A stretch of DNA of 64,000 nt, from positions 2,728,001-2,792,000 of the forward strand of contig JAGFMI010000002.1 of NCBI GenBank assembly GCA_021030905.1. The letters are read 5' to 3'. This document shows positions 45,231 to 55,787 of this stretch, piece by piece. How positions within the stretch are numbered: the first letter of the stretch is position 1; every line of letters begins with the position of its first letter. The position numbers and the translations under genes are program-made. This DNA comes from Pyrenula massariospora (lineage: Eukaryota; Ascomycota; Eurotiomycetes; Pyrenulales; Pyrenulaceae). The notes under the pieces are model-generated. The model worked only from the letters and a program-made list of their open reading frames with translations, was not told where the DNA came from and ran no database searches.

Positions 45231-46883
45231 TTATGCCATCCAAGACTTGGGTATCTTCTCAAAGCGCTTTTGGCTATCCTCCCACCACGACTGCCAATCG
45301 ACTACTGTCTTATTGATCCTCGCCTCCTCGGCCGCAAAGACAACGGCGTGACTGATAACACATTCTTCGAGGGTGCAGCCCACGAATTTCCTCTGGGCCT
45401 TGTCTACAGACATTCCTCCATTTTCGACCGCATCAACCGCTTCCACGAAACCCTTGGCGAGTCCAAAGTCCCCGCCGCCGTGGGACTTTAGCTCCTCCGG
45501 GCTCTGCTTGGGAACAGGATATTGAATAGCTTTATCGTCTACAAATTTGTACAAGGTAATCGATCGTGAATCATAGGTGATCTCCCCTTCAGTACCGTAG
45601 ATGCGGCCACGTCTTTCACACTGGGATTGCGTCGGGTACGTCATGTTGAAAATGGCCGTCTTCGGCCCTCTGCCTTGATCCGGGTTGCCAGCCTCCTCGT
45701 TCCAGCTTATAGTCACGGTCTGCGAGTCAGCAACGTTATTATCGCTCTCATACACGCACCGGCCGTAGAAGTTCTTGCTGGCTAGCTCCTGATCAGACAT
45801 GACCTCTCGATCATAATCCTCGTCGAGCTTTTCCAGCAACACTTTCTCCGCCGCCTCCCAGCCAGAGCTGCGGACAATGTCTTCGATCTCAGGGACCACA
45901 ATCTTGAGCGGCCAGCCCGTATCCCTCTCCTTTCGCAGCCACCGGTCTCGATAGATCGATTTGGCAGAGAAGTTGCAGTCGGGCTCCGCTGGACACGAGA
46001 GACAGTTGGTCGCGTTGCCGGCCTTTAGAGGCTTCCTGGCTCGCTTAAAGTGTGTGAGATGTCCGCTTGAGGTGATGTTGCTCGGCAGATGCGGAGGCTC
46101 CCCGCTGTCAGCTTCCGCCGGCGAACAGAGCAGCCACATGATAAAGTCAATATCGTGGCAGGACTTGGTCAGAAGGCTGCCCACACCTTCCGGGGTGGCT
46201 CGCCGCCAGTTTCCTCGCACATAAGAGTGCGAGAAGTGCCACCAACCGATCGGTTCGGTGTGTTCGAGCGAGACCACATCTCCGATCGCTCGATCCTGGC
46301 GGACTAACCGACGGAGGATGATGTTGTGCGGACTATATCGTAGGACATGACCAATGGAAAAGATTCTGCTCGCCTGGGACACGTTGTCGCACGAGGAGCG
46401 AGTAGATGATGGCGAGAGTCTTGCCTCAGAGTCGGATGACTCTGGAGACCCCAAGCCTTCTGTGGGGCTACTTTTGATGCACGACTGGATCGACAGGCAG
46501 TCGTTGAGGCTCAACGCCAGCGGCTTCTCACACATGACATGCACCTTCAATGGTGCCAGAGCGCGAATAATGTCTGCATGGGTGTGGTCCAGTGTGCAGA
46601 TGAAGACGCCGTCAACATGCCTCTCGAGGCCACTCACCATCCGCTTGGATTCCCAGTCAACCCAATCTCTCCACCCAGGAAAAGCCTCGCCAGCTGAAGG
46701 CTTCACCGCCTGTCGAAGCCCCCAGATGTACTTTTGGCCAAAATCATGGCGCTTGAGAGCGTCTGGTTCGGCAACGGCTGCAACGACACCTTGTGTGGCA
46801 GAAAGTACGGCTGTTGCGTACGCTGAACCTCGTGAGCCAGCACCTATCACCAGAAATCGTGGGCCAGTGCGGCGGTCCATCAT
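45231..46883 (-). CDS. Gfo/Idh/MocA-family NAD(P)-dependent oxidoreductase, long form
   Basis: A single exon of 550 residues; tandem ATGs at 46883 and 46880. The Rossmann domain starts LVIGAGSRGSAYATAVLS (GxGxxG) and carries VDGVFICTLDHTHADII and the lysine motif VMCEKPLALS. The second half has the alpha/beta substrate domain (RRGRIYGTEGEITYDSRS; SHGGGDFGLAKGFVEAVD). The usual family length is 330-420, and the excess lies in a serine-rich insert (about 165-190) and a mid-protein insert. The latter contains the cysteine-rich NCLSCPAEPDCNFSAKSIY and an acidic helix. The family oxidises or reduces sugars, inositols or related polyols. The substrate is unknown. It heads a group with an MFS exporter and an amidohydrolase. 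Confidence 0.88.
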   Translation of the reverse strand: MMDRRTGPRFLVIGAGSRGSAYATAVLSATQGVVAAVAEPDALKRHDFGQKYIWGLRQAVKPSAGEAFPGWRDWVDWESKRMVSGLERHVDGVFICTLDHTHADIIRALAPLKVHVMCEKPLALSLNDCLSIQSCIKSSPTEGLGSPESSDSEARLSPSSTRSSCDNVSQASRIFSIGHVLRYSPHNIILRRLVRQDRAIGDVVSLEHTEPIGWWHFSHSYVRGNWRRATPEGVGSLLTKSCHDIDFIMWLLCSPAEADSGEPPHLPSNITSSGHLTHFKRARKPLKAGNATNCLSCPAEPDCNFSAKSIYRDRWLRKERDTGWPLKIVVPEIEDIVRSSGWEAAEKVLLEKLDEDYDREVMSDQELASKNFYGRCVYESDNNVADSQTVTISWNEEAGNPDQGRGPKTAIFNMTYPTQSQCERRGRIYGTEGEITYDSRSITLYKFVDDKAIQYPVPKQSPEELKSHGGGDFGLAKGFVEAVDAVENGGMSVDKAQRKFVGCTLEECVISHAVVFAAEEARINKTVVDWQSWWEDSQKRFEKIPKSWMA

Positions 46884-47852
46884 GAAAGCTAATCACTATC
46901 TGTCGATGGTCAAAGAAAGCTTGATCCCTTCCTAGCGCTCACTTAAAGCTGTTCTGGAGTACGCTATGAGGTGCGGGGTTAGGCTGATGGGAAGGACGAC
47001 CAAGAAGCGGACTGCTGCACGGCTGATCATATGCCGTGGGCAAAAGACTATGCGTACATCAATACGCTGAGACCGCGCTAGATCTCAAAATAGTCTCAGT
47101 GAGGTGTTTGTGCCTAGCTATTTCAGAGTACAATCAGGCCGGAGTCAAAGCAGGAGGGGTTCGGGGATACATCGGCTGATCATCGGGAAATAGTTCCCCA
47201 ATAGCCGCACTCCCAAGACGACACGACTGATGGCAGGCAAATGCACAAAATGGTGAATTACGGCTCGAACTTCTCCATTGCTCAATGATCAACCCGATCC
47301 TCGAGATTTGCCTCTCAAGACTCACGTGGGAAGAACCCGCCCACGCGGTCTTCCGGCCCCTCCGGATTTCCTCGATGGGTAATCCGAGAAGACAACGTCT
47401 TTATCTCATTGATCAGGAACTTTGTTCCATTTCCCATACCGTGCTCATCAAGTCCCATCATCCCTCTGGTGCGACTGCAATTGACCTATAGGAACACTAC
47501 CGGCCACCGTAAACGGGTTTTTTGGAGCCAGCGGGCATCCTTTACACCATCAGGCGCCGCACGGTAATTATGAATGGCAGAGATGTAGTTAAGCTGCTGT
47601 TCCAGGCGGGCGGCGCCGCCGACGTATGCCTATTATCTATCTGATAAAGCGGTAGCACAGATCCGTCGTTACTGCACATCATAAGAAGACGAAATGCCAT
47701 TTAAAACGTGCCTTCACCATTATGTCCCCAATTGCACCCGCCATGTAGAAAGGTGAAACGTTGTTCCTTTTTTGTCAAAATCGCCGATGCTAGTTCGACA
47801 GACCCAGTAACATCGGTTGGCATCGGACCCCTAAAGGACCTCCTTTTCGACA
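46884..47852. other. Divergent promoter region between oxidoreductase and MFS genes
   Basis: About 1 kb between two divergently transcribed genes, so it could carry shared control sites. No gene seen. Confidence 0.5.
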
Positions 47853-49660
47853 ATGGCTTCTCCTGGCACCGGGACCGATGGCCAGAACAAAGAAGTGTCT
47901 AGTGATGAACGTGCTCCTGGAAACGTCAAGCAGGGAGAAGAGCCCGTCGGCCGCCGCGGCAGTAGCAAAGCTCAGCCTTCAGAGCGGCGCCGATCGAGCA
48001 GGCTCATGAGTCTGGGCCAACGCGCCGGTCCTCGCGATGATGGAAAAGTAGAGCTGACCGAGGAAGACGCATGGGAGGCGACCGGCTTTGCGTTTCCAAC
48101 GTGGAAAAAGTGGATGGTCCTGACGGTCATCTTTGCCGTGCAGTCGAGTATGAATGTGAGTTGTCCTGTTGACTGAGGAAGTGGACGAAGATGACGTTTT
48201 CTAGTACAACACCTCCGTCTATCCCAATCTCGTGAAACCCCTCTCCAAGGAGTTTGGTCTCTCCGCCCAAGGTGCTCGTGTGGGCCAGATGATCTACCTC
48301 GTCGCCTACTCCTTTGGCTGCGAGCTTTGGGCACCCTTCTCCGAGGAGTATGGCCGCTGGCCTATTCTCCAACTGTCTAGCTTCCTGATCAATATCTGGC
48401 AGATCCCCTGCGGTCTGGCAAAGAATTACAACACCATCATCGCAGGCCGATTTTTCGGCGGGCTTAGCACGGCGGGCGGGAGTGTGACACTGGGTATGGT
48501 GGCCGACCTGTTCAAGAGCGACGACCAGCAGTATGCCGTTGCATACGTCGTGCTGAGCTCGGTGGGCGGGACTACCATCGGACCCATCTTTGGTGGCATG
48601 ATCGAGGCGTGGCTGCCCTGGCGATGGAATTTCTGGATCCAACTCATCTTCGGCGGCGCTGTACAGTTGGCGCACTTCTTCCTCGTCCCAGAAACCCGGA
48701 CCACGATCATGCTTGACCGGGAGGCAAAGCGCCGTCGCAAAGCGGGAATCTCGAGCAATGTATACGGGCCCAATGAGCTCAAGGAGGGTCCACGAATCAC
48801 GCCCAGCGAATTCTTCAGTGTCATCTCCCGACCGTTTGAAATGTTCCTCCGGGAGCCGATCGTGCTATGTCTCTCACTGCTGTCCGGATTTAGCGACGCG
48901 TTGATCTTCACCTTTCTTGAGTCTTTCCAGCCCGTCTTCGAGCAGTGGGGTTTCGGCACGGTCGCCATCGGCCTGACGTTCTGTTGCATCGTGGTTGGAT
49001 ACCTTCTCTGTTACTTTTCCTTCTTCCCAATTATCCACAGGCACAGGCAGATCCGTCGCCGAGATCCAGACGCCCTACAACCCGAGGCGAGGCTGTGGTG
49101 GTTGCTCTTCATCGCTCCGCTTGAGACAATTGGACTCTTTGGATTCGCATGGACTAGCATGGGGCCGCCGATTCCGTGGATCGCGCCCGTCATCTTCAGT
49201 ACATTGATTGCCATGGCGAACTATGGTATATACATGGCGACGATCGACTATATGATTGCGAGTTATGGGCCGTATTCTGCGTCGGCCACCGGGGGAAATG
49301 GTAACCATCAACCGCTACTATTTTTTGATGGAGGGAAAATTCGCTAACATTGATCCAGGCTTTGCTCGAGACTTCCTCGCTGGGATCGCGGCCATGTATT
49401 CGACACCGATGTACACGAACATCCCTGGAAAATACCACCTTCAGTGGGCATCGACCATCTTGGCTTTTCTGGCTATTTTCGTGACGATTCCCATTTACAT
49501 CTTTTATTGGAAGGGCCCAGTCATTCGGGAGAAGAGTAAGTTCGCCCAAGTATTGGCGAGCGATCGCAAGGCGGGGATCGGTGGATCGGTATCGGCGGCC
49601 AAGGGGGCGATGGAGGAAAAGGAGAAGGACGAGGAATCGGGGCTGGTGCAGAAAGTGTGA
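47853..49660 (+). CDS. MFS transporter, DHA1-like drug or polyamine exporter
   Basis: Three exons: 47853-48155, 48205-49300 and 49359-49660, with introns of 49 and 58 nt, giving 566 residues. The first 85 residues are cytosolic with basic/serine patches (SERRRSSRLMSLGQ). The membrane domain shows KPLSKEFGLSAQGARVGQMI, AGRFFGGLSTAGGSVTLGMV, motif C as SSVGGTTIGPIFGGMIEAWL, and VPETRTTIMLDREAKRRRK after TM6. About 12 TM segments are seen. It should act at the plasma membrane as a proton antiporter. It is divergent from the oxidoreductase gene and close to the amidohydrolase gene, which suggests, but does not prove, a shared role in handling one compound. Confidence 0.9.
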
Positions 49661-49907
49661 TGTCAGCGTAGATGAAAGTGTCGATCCAGCCGGACAAAAA
49701 ACGACCTTTCATTTAGAGCGTCAGCGCATCTCAGATTTGCTTGTCCGGTCTCATTAGACCACTTTCAAGGTTAGTCAACTCGTAAGACGACCAGACCCTG
49801 TACTTTGAAAATCCTGCTCCTATCAAAACCTGTGGTTCAGAGAAAGTAGTACGCAAAAGTTTCCGTGGACAATCTTAAAGGTTCTCATTCGATCAACTTA
49901 GGGGCTT

Positions 49908-50802
49908 TCATGATTCGATGGCTTGCTGGACGACCATACTAGGCTGTTCAAGTATCTGCTCGACCACCCAAACTGCATCGTCTCGAGAAGGCGTATTCTC
50001 TGGGTTTCCATCGCCTCTATACACCTTTGAGCCAGGCGGATAGAAAGTTTGTGCCCAGGTGTGGAAGCCGGTCCTTTTTGGGAACTCTGTTATTAGTTAG
50101 TGTGTGAAGAACAGGGTCCAAGGCGAGCCACCATAAGGCCATTTCATTATCTCCGCTTCCGCTCGAAGATCTCGCTCAATGACGGTCCAATCCTTAGAGT
50201 CTCCTCCCTCCATACCTTGCGGCCGCTCGAACTTTTCTAGATTCTCCCCTTGTCGGCTCGTTAGCTCTTCTCGAAGAGCGTTACGATATCTCCCGTCACA
50301 GCACGGCCAATAGAGATTTCTGGCTAGTCCCATACCGCCGCGCCGGTCGTCTTGCGGCCGTACAATCACTGGTTCCTCGGAACTGATACAGCTTCCTGCG
50401 CGGTGTTCGTGGATCAGGCATGAAGTCTCGGGTATACCGTCTGCACTGTAAGAAGTTTCAGCCTTTCAACAACGAAAAGACTTCATCTGATTGATTAGTT
50501 GATGAGAGCATTACCCACCGCATCGCATCATAGGGGAAGCATGGCGCTGCAGAGTAGTACCGGCTGTCACCATTACAGAATCTCACAATCAGACAGTCGT
50601 GTGGGCCGATGTGGTCGCTGAATTCGTCTTGCTCTTCGGGAGTAAGGGTACCCAGCCAATGTTTTGCCTCTAGTCGTGAAGAAGGCGTGGTTCGTCGGCG
50701 CATCTTGACTATGTAAGGGTTAGACTTGGAGTGTTGATTCAAACGGTGGCCAACGGAGAGGGATGTCGGGATGGAGCAGATGCCCCTCAGCAAGGACATC
50801 AT
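49908..50802 (-). CDS. Unrecognised three-exon protein (265 aa)
   Basis: Three exons, 50802-50515, 50462-50132 and 50086-49908, were joined by hand. The introns are 52 nt (branch caactaat, weak acceptor gaaag) and 45 nt (branch actaac, acceptor aacag), and the phases agree. The protein contains KHWLGTLTPEEQDEFSDHIG, DCLIVRFCNGDSRYYSAAPC, ARNLYWPCCDGRYRNALREE, RTGFHTWAQTFYPPGSKVYR and ends VVEQILEQPSMVVQQAIES. It has no signal peptide or TM segment. A second start, the ATG at 50703 (MRRRTTPSS), is possible; a splice-like catag lies just before it. I do not recognise the family. Smooth codon phase across two introns and evenly distributed W, Y and C argue that it is a real gene. Confidence 0.6.
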
Positions 50803-51316
50803 GATAACGTCAGGTGTAGAAAGAAGGACTACTAAAGGTTCTAAGGGGCATAAAATGACAAGAACGATGAAAAAATTGAGGCTAAAGATAGGTTAAATTT
50901 GGCAATAAGTGGAGCGGCTCACCTATTTTGATGACAGTATTATCTCTACGAGACTTGAAAGTGGTCGTCCTTAGAAGGAATGGGAGGATTGCGTGATCTG
51001 CCCTACGAGCACACAATCAGGAGCTGGACAAGGCACAGTGATAGGCCGCTACAATCTTCCTGGGTCTGTCCTCGATAGCAATGGGATGAAGCGTCCTCAA
51101 GACGAGTCTGTGACGAGTGTCGTCCAGGTCGATCCAAGACTGGCGTGCCAAGTCTCCATGGGTTGGAACTCTGGCAGACGACAAATACAAATGCTACCTA
51201 GAATGGCCTAGTTCAGCCACTTTTCGACACTCTGGAGATGATCGGTCAGAATGCTTTATGTACATTGCGTCTCCTATAGTTCACAAAGTATGGCAAGACG
51301 CCTCTTCAAGAGGCGC
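50803..51316. other. Intergenic
   Basis: Promoter side of the 265-aa gene and 3' flank of the amidohydrolase gene. No gene seen. Confidence 0.5.
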
Positions 51317-52711
51317 TTACTGAAGAAGTCCCGTCACACCGGGGGCCTTTGACAGCTTCCCGCCCTTCCAAACGTAGGTGATATTGCTCACGTCCTTGAC
51401 CACTCCGATGTCATCCAGAGGGCTCTCCTTCAATGCAATGACATCTGCGTCGTACCCAACCTTGATCTGGCCACTCTTTGGTGCCTGAGGTCCCAACGTC
51501 TCCGGCCCGCTTGCAGTGGCAGCCTCAATGGCTTGCAGCGGCGTCATCCCAGCTTCGACCGCATGCTCAAGCTCCTCGCCGTTCATGCCGTGGACGAAGG
51601 CCGTTCCCGGCTTGCTGACTCCCAAGTCGGTCCCTAGAGCGCATTTTACGCCAGATTTTACGGCCAGCGCGTACGCCTGCTTGTGCCTCTTGTTGGTCCA
51701 TTTCATCTTCTCTCGCTGCTCGGGTCCGAGCTTGTCGAGATTCTTCATCCCCTGTGACACAATTGTCCGCGTGGCGACCAGCATGGCTCCCTTCTTCTTC
51801 ATTACTTCGCAGGCCTCCTCATCCAAACCGGTGCCATGTTCGAGCGTGTGGAACCCGGCCCTGAGGGCAGCCATGATCCCGTCTTTGCCGTGCACGTGTC
51901 CCCCCAACACCCGTTCAAATCGGCCCGCCTCTTTGACCATGACTTCGAGCTCCTCGTCGCTGAACTGCTGAAACCGGGGATCATCGTCGCGACTTAAGAC
52001 ACCACCACTAGCCAGGACCTTGATCACACTTGCGCCTCGTCGGATCTGTAACCGGATGGCTTTGCGGCATTCTTCCACACCGTCGGCAATGCAGAGAGGC
52101 GAGATCCCCACAAAGCCACCGTTAACGTTGCTGCCCTGCACTCCGTTCTGACTCCAGACCCAGCCGATGGGGAGTTCAAATTGATCGCCGTGGCCAGCCG
52201 TCTGGCTGATCGCGGCGCCTGCACCGTATAGATTTGGTCCGAGGATCGCCCCCTCCTGGATGGCCTTGGACAGCTCAATGGCATAGCCACCCATATCTCG
52301 GCAGCTTGTAAAGCCGGCAAAGAGCGTATCCTGCGCCGAGCGCGCCAGACGCGCACCTTGGGTGGCCGCCGATTCGGCGAGAATCGACACAAAATCTAGA
52401 TTGGTCCCGCCGACAAAGTGACAATGACAGTCCCACATTCCAGGCATGAGGACTGGGACGGTGATGGGTTTGAGGGTGGAATATTTCTCGGGAAGGTGGT
52501 CTTGGTCGTTAATGTAACTGATGATGCCATTTTCTAAAACGACGAGCTGCTCTTTGAGAGGAGGGCCACGACCGGGGATGAGGAGGGAGGCATGGATGAG
52601 GGTCGTGGAGGATGAAGCTTCAGGAGGGGAAGAGTCTCCTACGTTGCCGTCATGGACAGGCGGACTGTACTCATTCGTCCTTGCGAGTAACGAGCGGATT
52701 ATGCGCGTCAT
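51317..52711 (-). CDS. Ochratoxinase-like metal-dependent amidohydrolase
   Basis: A single exon of 464 residues from the ATG at 52711. The chain follows the fungal amidohydrolase typified by Aspergillus niger ochratoxinase: VPVLMPGMWDCHCHF, GAGAAISQTAGHGD, PLCIADGVEECRKAIRLQIR, RGASVIKVLASGGVLSRDD, GGHVHGKDGIMAALRAG, TLEHGTG, CALGTDLG and VGYDADVIALKESPL. All six metal-centre residues are present: H96 and H98, the carboxylated lysine K231, H272, H292 and D362. From memory, the niger enzyme uses H111, H113, K246, H287, H307 and D378, the same spacing with one residue's difference before the last. The family cleaves amide bonds, including that of ochratoxin A, and some members act as carboxypeptidases. 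No signal peptide is seen. The natural substrate is unknown. Confidence 0.88.
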   Translation of the reverse strand: MTRIIRSLLARTNEYSPPVHDGNVGDSSPPEASSSTTLIHASLLIPGRGPPLKEQLVVLENGIISYINDQDHLPEKYSTLKPITVPVLMPGMWDCHCHFVGGTNLDFVSILAESAATQGARLARSAQDTLFAGFTSCRDMGGYAIELSKAIQEGAILGPNLYGAGAAISQTAGHGDQFELPIGWVWSQNGVQGSNVNGGFVGISPLCIADGVEECRKAIRLQIRRGASVIKVLASGGVLSRDDDPRFQQFSDEELEVMVKEAGRFERVLGGHVHGKDGIMAALRAGFHTLEHGTGLDEEACEVMKKKGAMLVATRTIVSQGMKNLDKLGPEQREKMKWTNKRHKQAYALAVKSGVKCALGTDLGVSKPGTAFVHGMNGEELEHAVEAGMTPLQAIEAATASGPETLGPQAPKSGQIKVGYDADVIALKESPLDDIGVVKDVSNITYVWKGGKLSKAPGVTGLLQ

Positions 52712-53997
52712 TTCGAAGTCTGTATTCCGTGAGTAGTCTACAATGACTGCAATTCAGAGGACTGATTGAAAGGAAAACAGAGGAAATGAAGAGAGAATTC
52801 AAGTGAGAATTGTCACCTGTGGATCGGAATGGTAGGAAACCGCTGGTTAGAAATCCAAGTCACGGCAGGATCTAGCTCGACAGCATTGAAGCTTCGATCA
52901 ATGTCAGACTACTAGCCCCAAGCCTCACAGGAGTCTCAGTGTCGGTAGAGACATGACCACTTTGGGAAGGTCGAGTATGATGCGAGAGGGGCCAAAGGGC
53001 GTGGAGTTCGCCGGGGCAACGCGAGAGAAAACCCTAATTACCTATCTAGGCGAGACTGCTCGCAATGACTTCGCCTAAATCACAGTCCGTAAAAGACTCT
53101 TTCACATTCTAGACCCATAATACGATTCCTCTGGTTCTAGATCTTTGTCCCCGGCCTAGTGCAGATTAATTAGCTCAGTACAAACAGCTTTAAAGAAGTG
53201 TCTCGCACGTTGCAGGTCTTCTCCCGGGACCGTTAGGACCTTTATGCCTTACAAAGATCGCGGATCACTGGAAGTAGACAGTTGAGATGAAGACGCCGTG
53301 CTTCGATCCAGGCTTTTCTTCCATCGGACTCATCATCCCTTTATGTTCGTAACGCTATTAGCCGCGGAGTCAAGTTCAAGAATAATATCGTATCATATTC
53401 TGTCCTTGCAGATTGACCCCTGTCGCGTTCTCTGGTTCCCTGTTCTTTGTCTAATGCTCACACAAGCTCCGTTTGACGTGGAAAATGCGCAGCGTTGCCG
53501 AATTTTGACGAGCATCTTTGATGAAAGAGCATGAATCGACGGCGAATTAATCCGATATGACCTTCCGCCGAGCGCCTACTTTCTAAGATCTATAAGTTGG
53601 AGCTGTTCGTGCGACTGATATTATCAACGTCGCCGAACTTTCATCTCGAGGGCTACCTCGCAGAGAGCGATGCTGGCGGTATGCAATTTCTTTGATCTTT
53701 CTTTGAGCAATGTCACCGGAAACGAACATGAAGGATAATGTCTTTCTTTATCGATCACCTCCTCACCAAGGCGGGTACTTGATTGGTGAAAGTCCAGCAG
53801 TGAGAAGGTGAGCTGCGCAAAGTGACTACTCGTTCCTTTATCCTCACCATGAAACCTATGGTAATATTCAGTAGTCGGCATGATGACCGTACCCTGCCCC
53901 TGCTTTTAAATATCTGTCTTTCTGGCTTGAACTTCCATAGCCCCAAACACCCAGATTTCCTGAAAAGTTAGACTGCTCCAACACTCAGACTATCAAT
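52712..53997. other. Divergent intergenic region
   Basis: 1.3 kb between the amidohydrolase (-) and the duplicated-module gene (+). No gene supported. Confidence 0.5.
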
Positions 53998-55787
53998 ATG
54001 TCGTTCAGCGGTCCGTACCACTTTGCAACATGGGGTAAGAATTGGATGAACGTTCTACGGGAAGTTGGCGTGAGGTGGGACTTGGACAAAGAAACATTCC
54101 AACACGTCCGTGACGGATGGAACTTTGCGGTCATCCAAGGAACGGTACAGGTAGTCGATGGAAATGTCACTGCTCTTCCCCTTCATGCGCCACGAGACGG
54201 AGAGACGTTTAGAACCGCGAATCCCAACCTTACTGAAGACGACACGCAATCAGAAAACGATGCATCGACTTCTCAACAACAAGGGAATGAGACACACATT
54301 GAGACCTGGTACTCGCTCCAGACTACCAACCCGGAAGAAGCATTAAACAAGGTCCGCTCTCTTGGGGTCAGGCGCCCTCTCAGCTTTCAGGAGCTCTCAG
54401 ACATTGCAACTGGACGCCAATTCGCGATTGAAAACGGCACCGTCATCTGGCGACCTCACCGTAGCGTCGGCGGCACCGAACGTGCGGTCCAAACCACTCC
54501 CCAGGGCCGTCCAGGGCCGCCAGCCGCAGATTCTAATAGTACTCCTCCAAATCCTCGGCGGGCCACGGTACCTGTCACCCAACCTGAGACGGCAAGGCCA
54601 TCAACACCACCCGCTCCTGGCGGAACTAGGGTCAATATCTTCGCAAATCGCAATTCAGGGCGTGCTCTCGTCATTCCCGGATTCCCTCTGCTACACGAGC
54701 CCGCCAACGATGATCTTCCCACGCACGAATTCATCCGCCAGTATCCTAACCATCTCTATGGTCGTCACTTTCAACGCATTGCCGACGAGGTGCTTCCAGA
54801 CGGCAAACGCTGGACCGCCCACAAGATCTTCAACGCGATGCATCCCGATGCCCAAAAGTCGTGGATGTCTCGCAAGGTCGGTCAGCCTCTCAGCGTGTTC
54901 ACCAAGCGGCTCTCGCATTTTAGGAAGCATCCTTGGCAGGAGACTGGCGAGCCGGTCACAGCGACACCCAGCTCGCGCATTTCGAGGACACTACCGCTAC
55001 CCGATGCAGACTTGGCCGAGAGACGGGAGAAAGAGCGGAAAGAGCTGCTGCGAAAAGAGCGGACGAGAAGGATGGAGAGAGACACGGCGAAGTGGAGGGC
55101 GGAACCAACTGCGACTGACAGCGATGGCAATTTCAATGACGACCCGGGACAGCCAGATAGCGATGATATGGGAGCGACAGACAACGACGACGGCTCTGAT
55201 GACGATGCTGATGGGACAGACGATGATGCTGACGTCCAACCCATCGCTCGAGGGGATAACGAGAGGTATGCAATCATAATATCTTCAGATGAGTCAGACT
55301 GATTGACAGTACTAGATTGACCAATGCTCCAGCTCGTCGACGACCAGTCGCTCCAGTCCAAGTCCACCAAGACACAGATGATAGTACGATCGTTGTCGAG
55401 CGCAAACAACCAACATCCCCTCTTTCTTATCACCTATCCCCTCCAGCACAATACCAACAGCAGACACGTAGCGTATTTTCACGATATGATGACACCTTCC
55501 GGTCACGACCGAAATTCATAGACCCCAATTTGATGCAGAACCCTCTCCCCGATCCAGATGATTTCCCATTCCAACTGAGTGAAGAAGACTCTGACCGAAT
55601 GTTTGCACCGCAGCAGCAGTTCCAACGTGAAAGCAATACTGGCGGGCTCACCGACTCAGAGAACGACCCCTTCTTTGGTTACCCCGATCCGACAGAGTTT
55701 GAATATGGCGGCCGTAATACTCGGCGGCGGAGGACGAGGGGTTCCAGGAGAGAGTACGAGAGGCGGCATAGAAAGCAATACTATTGA
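53998..55787 (+). CDS. Unrecognised protein with internal duplicated module (581 aa)
   Basis: Two exons, 53998-55265 and 55310-55787, with a 44-nt intron (GTATGC to TTGACAG, branch ctgat), encode 581 residues. If the intron is ignored the first frame stops at 55302. Two ungapped 33-residue units align: residues 18-50 (start NVLREVGVRWDL, end FAVIQGTV) and 117-149 (start NKVRSLGVRRPL, end FAIENGTV), with 12 identities. A conserved-looking block (about 240-314) has FIRQYPNHLYGRHFQRIADE and WTAHKIFNAMHPDAQKSWMS. A basic helix (REKERKELLRKERTRRMERD), a strongly acidic run of D, and an R-rich C-terminus follow. The layout suggests a nuclear protein. I recognise no family; it may be lineage-restricted. 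Confidence 0.65.
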
